In this document: piece by piece, positions 32,917-47,120 of the stretch
Position numbering within the stretch: the first letter of the stretch is position 1
Layout of the letters: every line of letters starts with the position of its first letter
Source: CAVOKN01 sp963696505
GTDB taxonomy: Bacteria; Pseudomonadota; Gammaproteobacteria; Burkholderiales; Rhodocyclaceae
NCBI GenBank assembly: GCA_963696505.1
Contig: CAVOKN010000005.1
Coordinates: 21,448-85,447, forward strand
DNA length: 64,000 nucleotides
Direction: 5' to 3'
Notes under the pieces: model-generated
The model's database searches: none
Seen by the model: only the letters and a program-made list of their open reading frames with translations
What the model was told of the DNA's origin: nothing
Position numbers and translations under genes: made by a program

Positions 32917-33963
32917 ATGAACGATCAAGCAATCAAACTGACTCAATTCTCCCATGGCGGCGGTTGCGGCTGCAAAATCGCCCCCGCGGTGCTGAGTGAA
33001 ATCCTCGCCAAGACACCGAACCATGCGTTCCCGAAGGAACTGATGGTGGGCACCGAGACCGCCGACGATGCCGCGGTCTACAAGCTCAACGATCATCAGG
33101 CGCTGGTGGCTACCACCGACTTCTTCACGCCGATCGTGGACGATCCCTACGACTTCGGCCGCATTGCCGCCACCAATGCCATCTCGGACATCTACGCCAT
33201 GGGCGGCCGGCCGATCATGGCGCTGGCGGTGGTGGGCATGCCCCTGGACAAACTGCCGCTGGAGGTGATCGGCCAGATCCTGGCGGGCGGCGAGGCGGTG
33301 TGTGCCGCGGCCGGGATTCCGATTGCCGGCGGCCATTCCATCGACGTCCTGGAGCCGATCTACGGCCTCGTTGCCTTGGGCCTGGTGCATCCGGACAAGG
33401 TCAAGCGCAACAGCGAGGCGCGCGCCGGCGACGTGCTGGTGCTGGGCAAGCCGCTGGGCGTGGGCATCCTCTCGGCGGCATTGAAGAAGGGCGCTCTGTC
33501 GGATGACGGCTACCACCAGATGATCGAGCACACCACCAAGCTCAACACGCCGGGCGCACGCCTGTCGGAAATGGACGGCGTGCATGCGCTGACCGACGTC
33601 ACCGGCTTCGGCCTGGCCGGCCACCTGCTGGAGGTCTGCCGCGGCTCCAAGGTCGGCGCGACGGTGCGCTTCGGCGATCTGCCCGTCATCGCGGAGGCGG
33701 TGGAGTTCGTCAAGGGCGGCGTGTCCACCGGCGCGTCCACACGCAACTGGAACGGTTACGGCAAGGATGTGGACCTGCCCCCTGACGCCCAGGAGTGGCA
33801 GCAGAAGCTCCTCAGCGACCCGCAGACCAGCGGGGGCCTGCTGGTGGCCTGCGAACCCGACGTGGTGGATCAGGTGCTGGCGGAGTTCAGGAAGGACGGC
33901 TTCGCCGAGGCGAAGGTGATCGGCGAATTGACGACTGGCGCGGCGCGCATCAGGGTTCTGTGA
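32917..33963 (+). CDS. selD: Selenophosphate synthase SelD (Cys form)
   Basis: SelD makes selenophosphate from selenide and ATP. The 348-aa protein has the N-terminal catalytic GGGCGCKI with cysteine rather than selenocysteine, then VGTETADDAAVY, TTDFFTPIVDDPYDFGRIAA, and GGHSID. The start MNDQAIKLT is preferred over an upstream ATG inside mnmH. With mnmH next door and no selA, selB or selenocysteine tRNA in view, its likely product use is tRNA selenouridine. Confidence 0.94.
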   Translation: MNDQAIKLTQFSHGGGCGCKIAPAVLSEILAKTPNHAFPKELMVGTETADDAAVYKLNDHQALVATTDFFTPIVDDPYDFGRIAATNAISDIYAMGGRPIMALAVVGMPLDKLPLEVIGQILAGGEAVCAAAGIPIAGGHSIDVLEPIYGLVALGLVHPDKVKRNSEARAGDVLVLGKPLGVGILSAALKKGALSDDGYHQMIEHTTKLNTPGARLSEMDGVHALTDVTGFGLAGHLLEVCRGSKVGATVRFGDLPVIAEAVEFVKGGVSTGASTRNWNGYGKDVDLPPDAQEWQQKLLSDPQTSGGLLVACEPDVVDQVLAEFRKDGFAEAKVIGELTTGAARIRVL

Positions 33964-34080
33964 TCGCGCAGGGCGGATGAGCACTGCAGGCGCGCAATCC
34001 GCCGTTTCACCGGTGCCCGCGGAATGGCGGAAGGCGGTCCTGCGGGCCTTTTCCACCCTTGGCCCCTTTTCCGCGTTAGG

Positions 34081-34689
34081 TCATTTCCCGATCAGGGGCT
34101 TGAGGGCCGGCCAGAGGTTGTCCACGATGAGCGGCTGGGCTTCCGCCGTGGGGTGGATGGTGTCGGCGAGAAACAGTTCGCGCTTGTCGGCGAATCCCGC
34201 CAGCAGGAAGGGCACGAAGGCGAGCCTCTCGGCGCGCGCCACCTCGGCAAATGCCGCACGGAACTTTCCGGTGTAGTCGGGGCCATAGTTGGGCGGCATT
34301 TCCATGCCGACCAGCAGCACCTTGGCTTTCGAGGAACTGGCCGCGGCGATCATCGCCCTGAGATTGTCCTTCAGCGCCTCGACCGGCAGGCCGCGCAGTC
34401 CGTCGTTGGCGCCCAGCGCGAGGACCACGAGCTGGGGACTGTGCTGGCGCAGGGCGGAAGGCAGCCGGGTGCGGCCGCCGGCAGAAGTCTCGCCGCTGAT
34501 GCTGGCATTGACGACAGAATACTGTGGGTGGCTGCGGCGCAAGCGTTCGGCAAGCAGCACCGGCCAGGCCTCACCGTTCTTGAGGCCATAGCCGGCCGAC
34601 AGGCTGTCGCCGAAAACCAGCAGGGTCTGGCCCGCGGCAGCGCCGGCCGACATCAACAACAGGAAAAGGAAAGCAATGCAGCGCGACAT
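34081..34689 (-). CDS. tesA: TesA-like periplasmic SGNH lysophospholipase/arylesterase
   Basis: The 202-aa protein has a signal peptide (1-20) and SGNH hydrolase blocks: block I VFGDSLSAGYGL with the catalytic Ser, the Gly in ISGETSAGG, Asn in ALGANDGLRG, and the DTIHPTAEAQ His/Asp pair. It is a multifunctional esterase/thioesterase. It is divergent from ybbA and their start regions overlap by 14 bp, as in the tesA-ybbA pair of E. coli but without any gap for a promoter. Confidence 0.9.
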   Translation of the reverse strand: MSRCIAFLFLLLMSAGAAAGQTLLVFGDSLSAGYGLKNGEAWPVLLAERLRRSHPQYSVVNASISGETSAGGRTRLPSALRQHSPQLVVLALGANDGLRGLPVEALKDNLRAMIAAASSSKAKVLLVGMEMPPNYGPDYTGKFRAAFAEVARAERLAFVPFLLAGFADKRELFLADTIHPTAEAQPLIVDNLWPALKPLIGK

Positions 34690-35398
34690 GGATCCTGACT
34701 CCGCCCTTCCAATGATCGAGGCCATCGATCTCGGCAAGGAAGTGACGAGCGGTGACGAACAACTGGTGATTCTGCACCAACTCGCGTTCCGCGTGATGCC
34801 GGGCGAGGCGGTGGCAGTGGTTGGGGCTTCGGGCTCGGGCAAGTCCACGCTGCTCGGACTGCTGGCGGGCCTGGACGTTCCGACCCGCGGCACGGTGCGC
34901 CTCGACGGCGAGGATCTTTTCGCTGTGGACGAGGATGGCCGTGCCGCGCTGCGCGGCCGGCTGCTCGGCTTCGTGTTCCAGTCCTTCCAGCTCCTGCCCG
35001 CGCTCAACGCCCTGGAAAACGTGATGCTGCCGCTGGAACTCGCCAGCCGGCGCTCCGCCCGCGACGATGCCATGCGCATGGTGGAGCGGGTCGGCCTCGG
35101 CCATCGCATGGGCCACTACCCGAAACATCTCTCCGGCGGCGAGCAGCAGCGGGTGGCGCTGGCGCGCGCCTTCGCCATGGGGCCGCGGCTGCTGCTGGCG
35201 GACGAACCCACCGGCAACCTCGACGGTGCTACCGGCGCCGCCATCATCGACCTGATGTTCGACATGAACCGCGAGCGCGGCACCACGCTGCTGCTCGTGA
35301 CCCATGACGAAGCCATAGCGCGACGCTGCCCGCGGGTACTCAAGCTCAACGGCGGGCGCCTGGTGGAGGATAGCGGAGCGGCGTTGGCGGTGGCCTGA
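34676..35398 (+). CDS. ybbA: YbbA/LolD-type ABC transporter ATPase
   Basis: This 240-aa ATPase has Walker A GASGSGKSTLLGLLAG, the Q-loop VFQSFQLLP, signature LSGGEQQRVALARA and Walker B LLLADEPTGNLD. These are the features of the LolD/MacB/YbbA class. An AGGAAAAGG ribosome site precedes the ATG at 34676; a second ATG at 34688 is possible. The usual YbbP permease partner is missing downstream, where hpnE lies convergent, so its partner must be elsewhere. Confidence 0.85.
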   Translation: MQRDMDPDSALPMIEAIDLGKEVTSGDEQLVILHQLAFRVMPGEAVAVVGASGSGKSTLLGLLAGLDVPTRGTVRLDGEDLFAVDEDGRAALRGRLLGFVFQSFQLLPALNALENVMLPLELASRRSARDDAMRMVERVGLGHRMGHYPKHLSGGEQQRVALARAFAMGPRLLLADEPTGNLDGATGAAIIDLMFDMNRERGTTLLLVTHDEAIARRCPRVLKLNGGRLVEDSGAALAVA

Positions 35399-35437
35399 TC
35401 GGCAGGTGCGCGAGGCGAGATCAGCCGACGATCCGGC

Positions 35438-36742
35438 TCAGAGACCAATTTTCTTGGCGATCAGCTCCGCACAGCGCACGCCGCTCCTGACCGCCGCCTC
35501 TATCGTCGCCGGATAGTCCGACGCGACGTAGTCCCCGGCCAGGTAGAGCCCCGGCAGCGGCGTGTCGCAGGGCGGGCGGAGGAGGTCCGGCGTGCAGGCG
35601 AAGGTGGCGCGCTTTTCCGCTATCACCCGGGTCCATCGAGGCGTGACGGATCGGCCCAGGAGAGCCGCTGTCTCGGCACTGACTTTCGCCGCAAGCGCCT
35701 CGTGGTCCAGTTCCAGGTGGCGGCCGCGGGCGCTGATCACGGCCGCCAGCAGGCCCGGCGGGCCGCCACAGCGGCCGCGGTCGAACAGCCATTGCGTGAG
35801 TCCGTCGTCCATGCCGAGCATGGGGGCTTGCAGCGTCACCGATGCGTCATAGGCGAGGTAGCAGGTGAGGGTCGGCTCGTAGGCGAAGGCGGCGACGGTG
35901 GCGCGGATTTCCGCCAGTTCCCGCAGCGCTTCCAGCAAGGGGTGGAGGTGCTGGGGGGCGACCGCCAGTACGACATTGGAATAGGAGCCGCCGGGCGCGT
36001 TTTCCAGTTCGAAGCCAGCGGCGCAGCGGCTTACGGTCCCGATGCGAATGCCGCTGAGAACCTCGCCGCCGTGGCGGCGAACGAACTCGGCCGCCGCCTC
36101 CGGAAACAGGCGCGACAGGTTGACCTTCGGCAGCAGCAAGTCGCTTGCCGCGCGCCGGGCGCCCAGGGTATCGCGCAGGACATTGAGGAACACCCGCGCC
36201 GAGGCCCGTTCCGCCGGCGTGTTGAGCGCCGCGACGCACAGCGGTTCCCACACCAGCCGGCGCAAGCTACCCGACTGACCATGGTCATCGAGGAGTTCGG
36301 CGACGGCGAGGTCGCGGTGCAGTTCGTAGCGAACGGCCTTGAGGCAATTCATGAACTGCATCGCGCCCAGTTTTTCCGCCGTCGTTGCGCCCCGGGCCCG
36401 GGCCAGCGCCCAGGCGAGATGCAGCGGCGCTGGCAAGCGTGGCGCCGCGAGCCGCAGTTTGCCGGGGTAGAGCAGGGTCAGCGGCAAGCGCAGCAGCGCC
36501 TGTTCCGGGGCGACGCCCACCAGCTTCAGCAGGCGCAGGGTTTCGCGGTAGGCGCCGGAGAGGATGTGCTGGCCGTTGTCCAAGGGCAGCCCGTCGATCT
36601 CGACGCGCCGCGCGCGTCCGCCGAGGTTGCGGCCCGCTTCGAACACGGTGACCGGGATGCCTCGGGTGACCAACTCGACCGCGGCAGCGAGTCCCGCATA
36701 GCCGGCGCCCACCACCGCCACGCGCATCGATGCCAGCGTCAA
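35438..36742 (-). CDS. hpnE: HpnE, hydroxysqualene oxidoreductase
   Basis: HpnE reduces hydroxysqualene to squalene, the last step of the HpnCDE route. The 434-aa FAD protein has the Rossmann start VAVVGAGYAGLAAAVELVTR, the FEAGRNLGGRARR motif, DNGQHILSGAY and the C-terminal LYLAGDYVASDYPATIEAAV. The chosen start abuts the hpnD stop; an internal ATG at 36727 (MRVAVVGAG) is also possible. It ends the hpnC-hpnD-hpnE operon. Confidence 0.92.
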   Translation of the reverse strand: MTLASMRVAVVGAGYAGLAAAVELVTRGIPVTVFEAGRNLGGRARRVEIDGLPLDNGQHILSGAYRETLRLLKLVGVAPEQALLRLPLTLLYPGKLRLAAPRLPAPLHLAWALARARGATTAEKLGAMQFMNCLKAVRYELHRDLAVAELLDDHGQSGSLRRLVWEPLCVAALNTPAERASARVFLNVLRDTLGARRAASDLLLPKVNLSRLFPEAAAEFVRRHGGEVLSGIRIGTVSRCAAGFELENAPGGSYSNVVLAVAPQHLHPLLEALRELAEIRATVAAFAYEPTLTCYLAYDASVTLQAPMLGMDDGLTQWLFDRGRCGGPPGLLAAVISARGRHLELDHEALAAKVSAETAALLGRSVTPRWTRVIAEKRATFACTPDLLRPPCDTPLPGLYLAGDYVASDYPATIEAAVRSGVRCAELIAKKIGL

Positions 36743-36743
36743 A

Positions 36744-37582
36744 TCAGCCCCGCAGCCAGGTGATCCAGGCCAGCCACAGCTTGCGCAGGGGCGTCAGCGC
36801 GATGCGTTGCTGCAGCACGCGGCAGCCGTCGCGGCGGATCTCGCCCAACAGGCTGCGGTAGATCGCCGCCATGACGAGGCCGGCGCGCTGCGACTTGCGG
36901 TCCGCCGCCGGCAGCGCGGCCAGGGCCTGCGCGTACATGCCGTCGGCGCGCTCGATCTGGAATTCCATCAGGCGACGGAAGCGCTCGCTGTGCCTGGCTT
37001 CGAGGATCTCGGCCGGCTTTACCTCGAAGCGGCGCAGCTCGTCCAGCGGCAGGTAGATGCGCCCACGGCGGGCGTCTTCGCCCACGTCGCGGACGATGTT
37101 GGTGAGCTGGAAAGCGAGCCCGAGGTCGTGGGCGTACCTGAGGGTGCGCCGGTCGCCATAGCCGAAGATCTCGGCGGCCATCAGCCCGACCACGCTCGCT
37201 ACCCGGTAGCAGTAGAGCTGCAGCGCCTTGAAGTCGAGGTAGCGGTTCTGCTGCAGGTCCATTTCCATGCCGTCGATGATCTCCTGGAAATGCTCGGCGG
37301 GCAGGTCGAAGCGGCGCACCACCGGCGCCAGGGCCACGGCCACCGGGTGCTGGGGCTCGCCGGAGAAGCTGCGGCGGATCTCGTCGCGCCACCAGGCGAG
37401 CTTGGTCTGGGCCAGGTGGGGGTCGGCGCATTCGTCCACCGCGTCGTCCACCTCGCGGCAGAAGGCGTAGAGGGCGGTGATGGCGCGGCGCCGCTCGGGC
37501 GGCAGGAACAGGAAGCTGTAGTAGAAGCTGGAGCCACTCTGGGCAGCCTTCTGCTGGCAGTACTCGTCGGGGCTCACGGCGT

Positions 37583-37586
<4 letters not shown>
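36744..37586 (-). CDS. hpnD: HpnD, presqualene diphosphate synthase
   Basis: HpnD condenses two farnesyl diphosphates to presqualene diphosphate. The 280-aa protein has the first aspartate-rich motif REVDDAVDECAD and the second RDVGEDARRGRIYLP. FYYSFLFLPPERRRA at the start and the RAGLVMAAIYRSLL helix near the end are typical. Its start overlaps the hpnC stop (ATGA). Products feed hopanoid or sterol-like lipid synthesis; no squalene-hopene cyclase is in the window. Confidence 0.93.
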
Positions 37587-38392
<806 letters not shown>

Positions 38393-38487
38393 CTTGAACG
38401 GTGCCGCGCCCATGCGTTCGGGATAGCCGGGGCGGCGCCCGGAAGCCACTGACAGTATAGAGCCGAATCGGCTAGAATGACTGGCGC

Positions 38488-38572
38488 GCGAAGGTGGCGG
38501 AATTGGCAGACGCACTGGATTTAGGTTCCAGCGCCGCGAGGCATGCGGGTTCAAGTCCCGCCCTTCGCACCA
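38488..38572 (+). tRNA. tRNA-Leu (UAG)
   Basis: Acceptor arms GCGAAGG and CCTTCGC pair, with encoded ACCA at 38569-38572. The anticodon loop in CTGGATTTAGGTTCCAG gives TAG. A long variable arm fits class II tRNA-Leu, and the T arm GCGGGTTCAAGTCCCGC is present. Confidence 0.97.
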
Positions 38573-38626
38573 CGCCGCCCCGGTATGCCCCGCGCTGCCC
38601 ACCCTCGATCCATTCAAGGAAGTTCA

Positions 38627-39936
38627 ATGCAGACCAATCAGGATAATTCGACCGCGACATCGTCCCTTGAGCGCCGCCTCGACATGGCGGTGCCGCTTGC
38701 CGACATCGACAAGGACGTGGAGCAGCGGCTGAAGCGGCTGTTGCGCACGGTGAAGATGCCGGGATTCCGGCCCGGCAAGGTGCCCTTCAAGATCATCACC
38801 CAGCAGTACGGCCCCCAGGCGCGCTCGGAGGCCATAGGCGCGGCGGTGGAGCGGGTTTTCGGCGACACGGTGCGCAGCCAGAACCTGCGGGTGGCGGGCT
38901 ATCCGCGCATCGAGCCCAAGGGGGGCGGCGACGAGTCCCGGCTGGAGTTCAGCGCGGTGTTCGAGGTGTACCCGGAGATCGTGTTGGCCGACGTTTCGTC
39001 GCGGGAGGTCGAGCGGCCCGTTCTGACGGTGGGCGTTGGCGAAGTTGACAAGACGATCGACGTGTTGCGCAAGCAGCGCACCACCTTTCGTGCCGTGGAT
39101 CGTGCGGCCCAGGACGGCGACCGGGTGGTGATCGATTTCACCGGCCGCATCGACGGCGAGGTGTTCCATGGCGGCCACGCCACCGACTTCCCGGTGGTCA
39201 TCGGCCAGGGCGCGATGCTGCCGGATTTCGAGTCGCAGTTGCGCGGCGCGGCCCAGGGTGCGGGGCTGTCCTTCGATCTGAACTTCCCCGAGAACTACCA
39301 CGGCAAGGATGTGGCGGGCAAGACGGCGCGTTTCGAGGTGGCGGTGAAGCACGTAGAGGAGCCGCAGTTACCGGCGGTGGATGCCGACTTTGCCCGCGCG
39401 CTGGGGATCAGGGACGGCGATGTCGATCGCATGCGTTCGGAGGTGACGGCAAATCTCGAACGCGAAGTGAAGAAGCGCGTCCAGGCGCGGCTCAAGGACC
39501 AGGTGATGAACGCGCTGCTGGAAGCGCACCCGATCGAGGTGCCCCATGCCTTGATCGAGGCGGAATCCCAGCAACTCGCGAACAACGCACGGCAGGACAT
39601 GCAGAACCGGGGCATCGACGCCAAGCAGATGCCGATCGACGTGGCCTGGTTCAGCGAGCAGGCGTCGCGGCGCGTGAAACTCGGGCTGGTCATGGCGGAG
39701 CTGGTCAAGGCCAAGGGTCTGCAGGCGCGCCCCGAGCAGGTGCGCAGCCTGGTGCAGGAACTGGCCGAGAGCTACGAGGATCCGGCCGAGGTGGTGCGCT
39801 GGTACTACTCCCAGCCGCAGCAACTGGCGCAGGCCGAGGCGCTGGTAATCGAGGACAACGTGGTGAACTGGATGCTGGAGAATGCCAGGACGGTCGATAA
39901 GCAGGTCGCCTTTGACGAGTTGATGGGAACTGCGGC

Positions 39937-39940
<4 letters not shown>
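38627..39940 (+). CDS. tig: Trigger factor
   Basis: Trigger factor is the ribosome-bound chaperone and prolyl isomerase. The 437-aa protein has the ribosome-binding signature GFRPGKVPFKII (about residues 46-57). An FKBP-type PPIase domain follows (DGDRVVIDFTGRIDGE to FPENYHGKDVAGK), then a helical C-terminal chaperone domain. It overlaps clpP by 4 bp and heads the tig-clpP-clpX-lon quality-control cluster. Confidence 0.96.
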
Positions 39941-40599
<659 letters not shown>

Positions 40600-40621
40600 T
40601 CCAAGCGGGGAGAGCGGCATC

Positions 40622-41887
<1,266 letters not shown>

Positions 41888-41915
41888 CGCCGCGCTTCTC
41901 CGGCGGCTTAAGCGG

Positions 41916-41943
41916 CTTGAACCCGGGTCTGCGGCCCCCATAT
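41916..41943 (+). promoter_or_regulatory. Sigma-32 heat-shock promoter of lon
   Basis: CTTGAA (41916-41921) and CCCCATAT (41936-41943) match the sigma-32 -35 and -10 consensus and are separated by 14 nt. They lie 33 bp before the lon start, in the clpX-lon gap. A heat-shock promoter here is expected for lon. Confidence 0.85.
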
Positions 41944-41976
41944 GGGGTCGACGTCCCACTCTAAAGGAATATCCTT

Positions 41977-44400
<2,424 letters not shown>

Positions 44401-44420
44401 CTTTTCTGCCCCGATCGGAA

Positions 44421-44452
44421 CATGCTGCGCCGCCCTCGGGCGGGGCAGCATG
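44421..44452 (+). terminator. Large hairpin after lon
   Basis: Arms CATGCTGCGCCGCCC and GGGCGGGGCAGCATG pair over 15 positions with one mismatch and a 2-nt loop. There is no T tract, so it may be a transcript-stabilising or rho-assisted end. Confidence 0.6.
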
Positions 44453-44514
44453 CCGATTGCGGCGGCGCCGCTGCGGAATCGTCGAATCGGGCTCAAAGCG
44501 GGGCGCAAAGCCGC

Positions 44515-44544
44515 TTGACATAAGGATTTGCGGCTTGCTATAAA
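44515..44544 (+). promoter_or_regulatory. Sigma-70 promoter of hupB
   Basis: TTGACA (44515-44520) and TATAAA (44539-44544) are separated by 18 bp. It rules out translation starting at the TTG at 44528, which lies inside the promoter. Confidence 0.85.
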
Positions 44545-44602
44545 GCGCGTCTTGCTGTCTTCTGCATTCGTCAAATATCGCAAGAACGAGGGGGGGCTTA
44601 AG

Positions 44603-44875
44603 CTGAACAAATCTGAACTCATCGACCAGATCGCGAAGCAGGCCGACATCTCCAAGGCGGCTGCGTCCCGCGCCCTGGATGCTGCGATCGGTGCAGTGAA
44701 GACGTCGTTGAAGAAGGGGGGCATGGTGACGCTGGTCGGTTTCGGCACCTTCTACGTTGGCAAGCGCGCAGCCCGCGGCGGGCGCAATCCGCGCACCGGC
44801 GCCGCGATCAAGATCAGGGCCGCCAAGGTGCCGAAGTTTCGCCCTGGAAAAGCGCTCAAGGATGCAGTAAACTAG
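44603..44875 (+). CDS. hupB: HU-family DNA-binding protein, probable CTG start
   Basis: HU compacts and bends DNA. The protein reads NKSELIDQIAKQADISKAAA, the standard HU N-terminus, then the GFGTF and GRNPRTG arm and ends in GKALKDAVN. No ATG, GTG or TTG stands at the conserved start; the codon before Asn is CTG (44603), 6 bp after the purine-rich GAGGGGGGG. In-frame TTG codons upstream would add an unlikely tail and one lies in the promoter. CTG initiation is therefore the best reading. It follows lon as in most betaproteobacteria. Confidence 0.85.
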   Translation: MNKSELIDQIAKQADISKAAASRALDAAIGAVKTSLKKGGMVTLVGFGTFYVGKRAARGGRNPRTGAAIKIRAAKVPKFRPGKALKDAVN

Positions 44876-44909
44876 CGCGCTTTCGCCGGCTCGCAGGCGC
44901 GGCGATAGC

Positions 44910-44985
44910 GGGTGCTTAGCTCAGTTGGTAGAGCGTCGCCCTTACAAGGCGAATGTCGGCGGTTCGAACCCGTCAGCACCCACCA
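44910..44985 (+). tRNA. tRNA-Val (UAC)
   Basis: Acceptor arms GGGTGCT and AGCACCC pair, with encoded ACCA. The anticodon loop in CGCCCTTACAAGGCG gives TAC. Length is 76 nt. Confidence 0.97.
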
Positions 44986-45019
44986 GACCGTAACCCTACG
45001 GGGGCGGTAAAACGAACGA

Positions 45020-45096
45020 GGAGTGGTAGTTCAGTTGGTTAGAATACCGGCCTGTCACGCCGGGGGTCGCGGGTTCGAGTCCCGTCCACTCCGCCA
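45020..45096 (+). tRNA. tRNA-Asp (GUC)
   Basis: Acceptor arms GGAGTGG and CCACTCC pair, with GCCA end. The anticodon loop in CGGCCTGTCACGCCG gives GTC. Length is 77 nt. It lies 34 bp after tRNA-Val. Confidence 0.97.
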
Positions 45097-45103
45097 GCTA
45101 CCG

Positions 45104-45132
45104 AAAAAGGCGAACGAGAGTTCGCCTTTTTT
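45104..45132 (+). terminator. Rho-independent terminator after the tRNA pair
   Basis: The stem is GGCGAAC (45109-45115) with GTTCGCC (45120-45126), flanked by A5 and T6, with a GAGA loop. It ends the tRNA-Val/tRNA-Asp transcript. Confidence 0.92.
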
Positions 45133-45170
45133 CCATTTCGATTAGCTCTTATCAGGCAAGCGGTGCAACC

Positions 45171-47069
45171 ATGTTCGATGCGGTACGCAACAACAAGCGG
45201 ATCGTTCAGGTCTTCTTGATCCTGATCACGATTCCCTTCGCGCTCTGGGGGGTGAACTGGTACACGCGCAGCTCGGGCGGCGCCGACAGCGTAGCCCAGG
45301 TCGGCGACATCAAGATATCGCCGCAGGAATTCCAGGAGGCTTTGCGGGAGCAGCAGGACAGGCTGCGGGAAGCCCTCAGCGGCCAGTTCAACCCGGCGAT
45401 GCTCGATACCCCTGAGGCACGCCAGGCGCTGATAGATTCCTTGATCACGCAGCGCCTGCTGTCCCACCAGGCCTATGATGATCGCGTGGTGGTGGGCGAC
45501 CAGCAACTGCGTCAGTTCATCTCCAGTGTCCCTGCCTTTCAGGACAACGGCAAGTTCTCGAAGGAACGCTACGAGGCCGTGGTGCGCAGCCAGAATCTGT
45601 CGCTCCCGGGTTTCGAAGCGCGCATGCGCCAGCAACTGGCCATGCAGCAGCTTGCACTCCCGCTTGCTGCGGGAGCGTTCATTCCCCAGTCCGGGGTCGA
45701 TCGCTGGGCGGCGTTGCAGAGGGAAAGTCGCGACATCGCGGAGTTCGTCGTCAAGCCGGATCAGTTCGTCGGCGCGGTGAAGCTCGATGCCGACGCCGCG
45801 CAGAAATATTACGAGGCCAACCGCGCGCGTTTCGAAATCCCCGAACAGGTGCGTGCCGAGTATCTGGTGCTGAACCCCGATGCCCTGATCGATTCGGTGA
45901 CGGTGACCGAGGACGAGATCAAGCGCTGGTACGACAGCCATCAGGATCAATATCGGCAGTCCGAGGAGCGCCGCGCGAGCCACATCCTGGTCGCCGTGGC
46001 AAAGGATGCCAAGGACGACGAGGTCAAGGCCGCCAGGGCGAAGATCGACAGCCTGCTCAAACAGGTGAAGCTGGCGCCGGGGGAGTTCGCGAAGCTGGCG
46101 AAGGAAAACTCCGGCGATCCGGGGTCGGCGGCCAATGGCGGGGATCTCGGCTTCTTCGGCCGCGGCATGATGGTCAAGCCCTTCGAGGACGCGGCATTCG
46201 CGCTCAAGGAGAACGAGATCAGCGAAGTGGTCCGCTCCGACTTCGGATTCCACGTCATCAAGGTGACGGGCTTCAAGGCGGAGAAGCTGCGTTCCCTGGA
46301 CGAGGCGAAGGAGGAGATCCGGACCGAGCTGAAACAGCAGGGTGCGGCGAGGCGCTTCGCCGAGGTCGCGGAGCAGTTCAACAACATCGTCTATGAGCAG
46401 CCCGATTCGCTTCAGCCTGCCGCGGAAAAGTTCAAGCTGAGCGTGCGCCAGAGCAACTGGCTCACCAAGGGTGCTCCGGCCGCCGGCGGCGAACTGGGCA
46501 ACGAGCGTTTGATCGCAGCCCTGTTTTCCGACGATGCGGTGAAGAACAAGCGCAACACCGAGGCGGTCGAGACTGCCGCCAACACGCTGGTCGCGGCGCG
46601 GGTCCTGGAGCACAAGCCGGCGCAATTGCAGCCGCTCGATGCGGTTCGGGCGGAAGTCGAGAAGCGGCTGGTGCGCGACGAGGCGGCCAGGCTGGCTCAG
46701 AAGGATGGCGAGGAAAAGCTCGGCCGCCTGCTCAAGGGCGAGGCCGCCGAACTTGGCTGGGGCCCGGTTAAAAGCGTGAGCCGGGCGGGTTCTCCGGGGA
46801 TGCCGGCAGAAGCCGTTCGGGCGGTGTTCCGACTCTCTCCCGAAAAGCTGCCCGCCTACACGGGGGCCAAGCAGGCCGATGGCGGTTTTGCGCTCTACAA
46901 GCTCAGCGCGGTCAAGCTGCCGGAAGCCTCCGCCGGCGATACCCGGCCCGCAGCCTTGCGTGCACAGCTCGCGCGGCTCTACGGCGAGGAGGATTTCGCA
47001 GCCTACCTTGCCGCGCTGAGGACGCGCTACCCGGTCAAGATCAACCGGTCGATGCTGGAAGGGAAGTAA
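45171..47069 (+). CDS. ppiD: PpiD-like membrane-anchored periplasmic chaperone/isomerase
   Basis: PpiD is anchored beside the Sec translocon and assists exported proteins. The 632-aa protein has one N-terminal membrane helix (VQVFLILITIPFALWGVNWY) and SurA-like N-terminal helices. A parvulin domain follows (RRASHILVAVAKDAKDD to GGDLGFFGRGMMVKPFEDAA), then a long C-terminal chaperone region. It follows the tRNA terminator and is convergent with fabI. Confidence 0.92.
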   Translation: MFDAVRNNKRIVQVFLILITIPFALWGVNWYTRSSGGADSVAQVGDIKISPQEFQEALREQQDRLREALSGQFNPAMLDTPEARQALIDSLITQRLLSHQAYDDRVVVGDQQLRQFISSVPAFQDNGKFSKERYEAVVRSQNLSLPGFEARMRQQLAMQQLALPLAAGAFIPQSGVDRWAALQRESRDIAEFVVKPDQFVGAVKLDADAAQKYYEANRARFEIPEQVRAEYLVLNPDALIDSVTVTEDEIKRWYDSHQDQYRQSEERRASHILVAVAKDAKDDEVKAARAKIDSLLKQVKLAPGEFAKLAKENSGDPGSAANGGDLGFFGRGMMVKPFEDAAFALKENEISEVVRSDFGFHVIKVTGFKAEKLRSLDEAKEEIRTELKQQGAARRFAEVAEQFNNIVYEQPDSLQPAAEKFKLSVRQSNWLTKGAPAAGGELGNERLIAALFSDDAVKNKRNTEAVETAANTLVAARVLEHKPAQLQPLDAVRAEVEKRLVRDEAARLAQKDGEEKLGRLLKGEAAELGWGPVKSVSRAGSPGMPAEAVRAVFRLSPEKLPAYTGAKQADGGFALYKLSAVKLPEASAGDTRPAALRAQLARLYGEEDFAAYLAALRTRYPVKINRSMLEGK

Positions 47070-47120
47070 GCGGCGAATTCAGCGGGCGCCGCTCAAGCTT
47101 CATAAGCGCTCAGGCGGCGC

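Noticed and set aside
32917..33963. Selenocysteine in SelD
   Set aside because: The catalytic position is a plain Cys codon and no in-frame TGA is present.
44528..44602. An N-terminally extended HU protein starting at TTG 44528
   Set aside because: The TTG lies between the -35 and -10 boxes of a clear promoter, and HU proteins begin at NKSELI.
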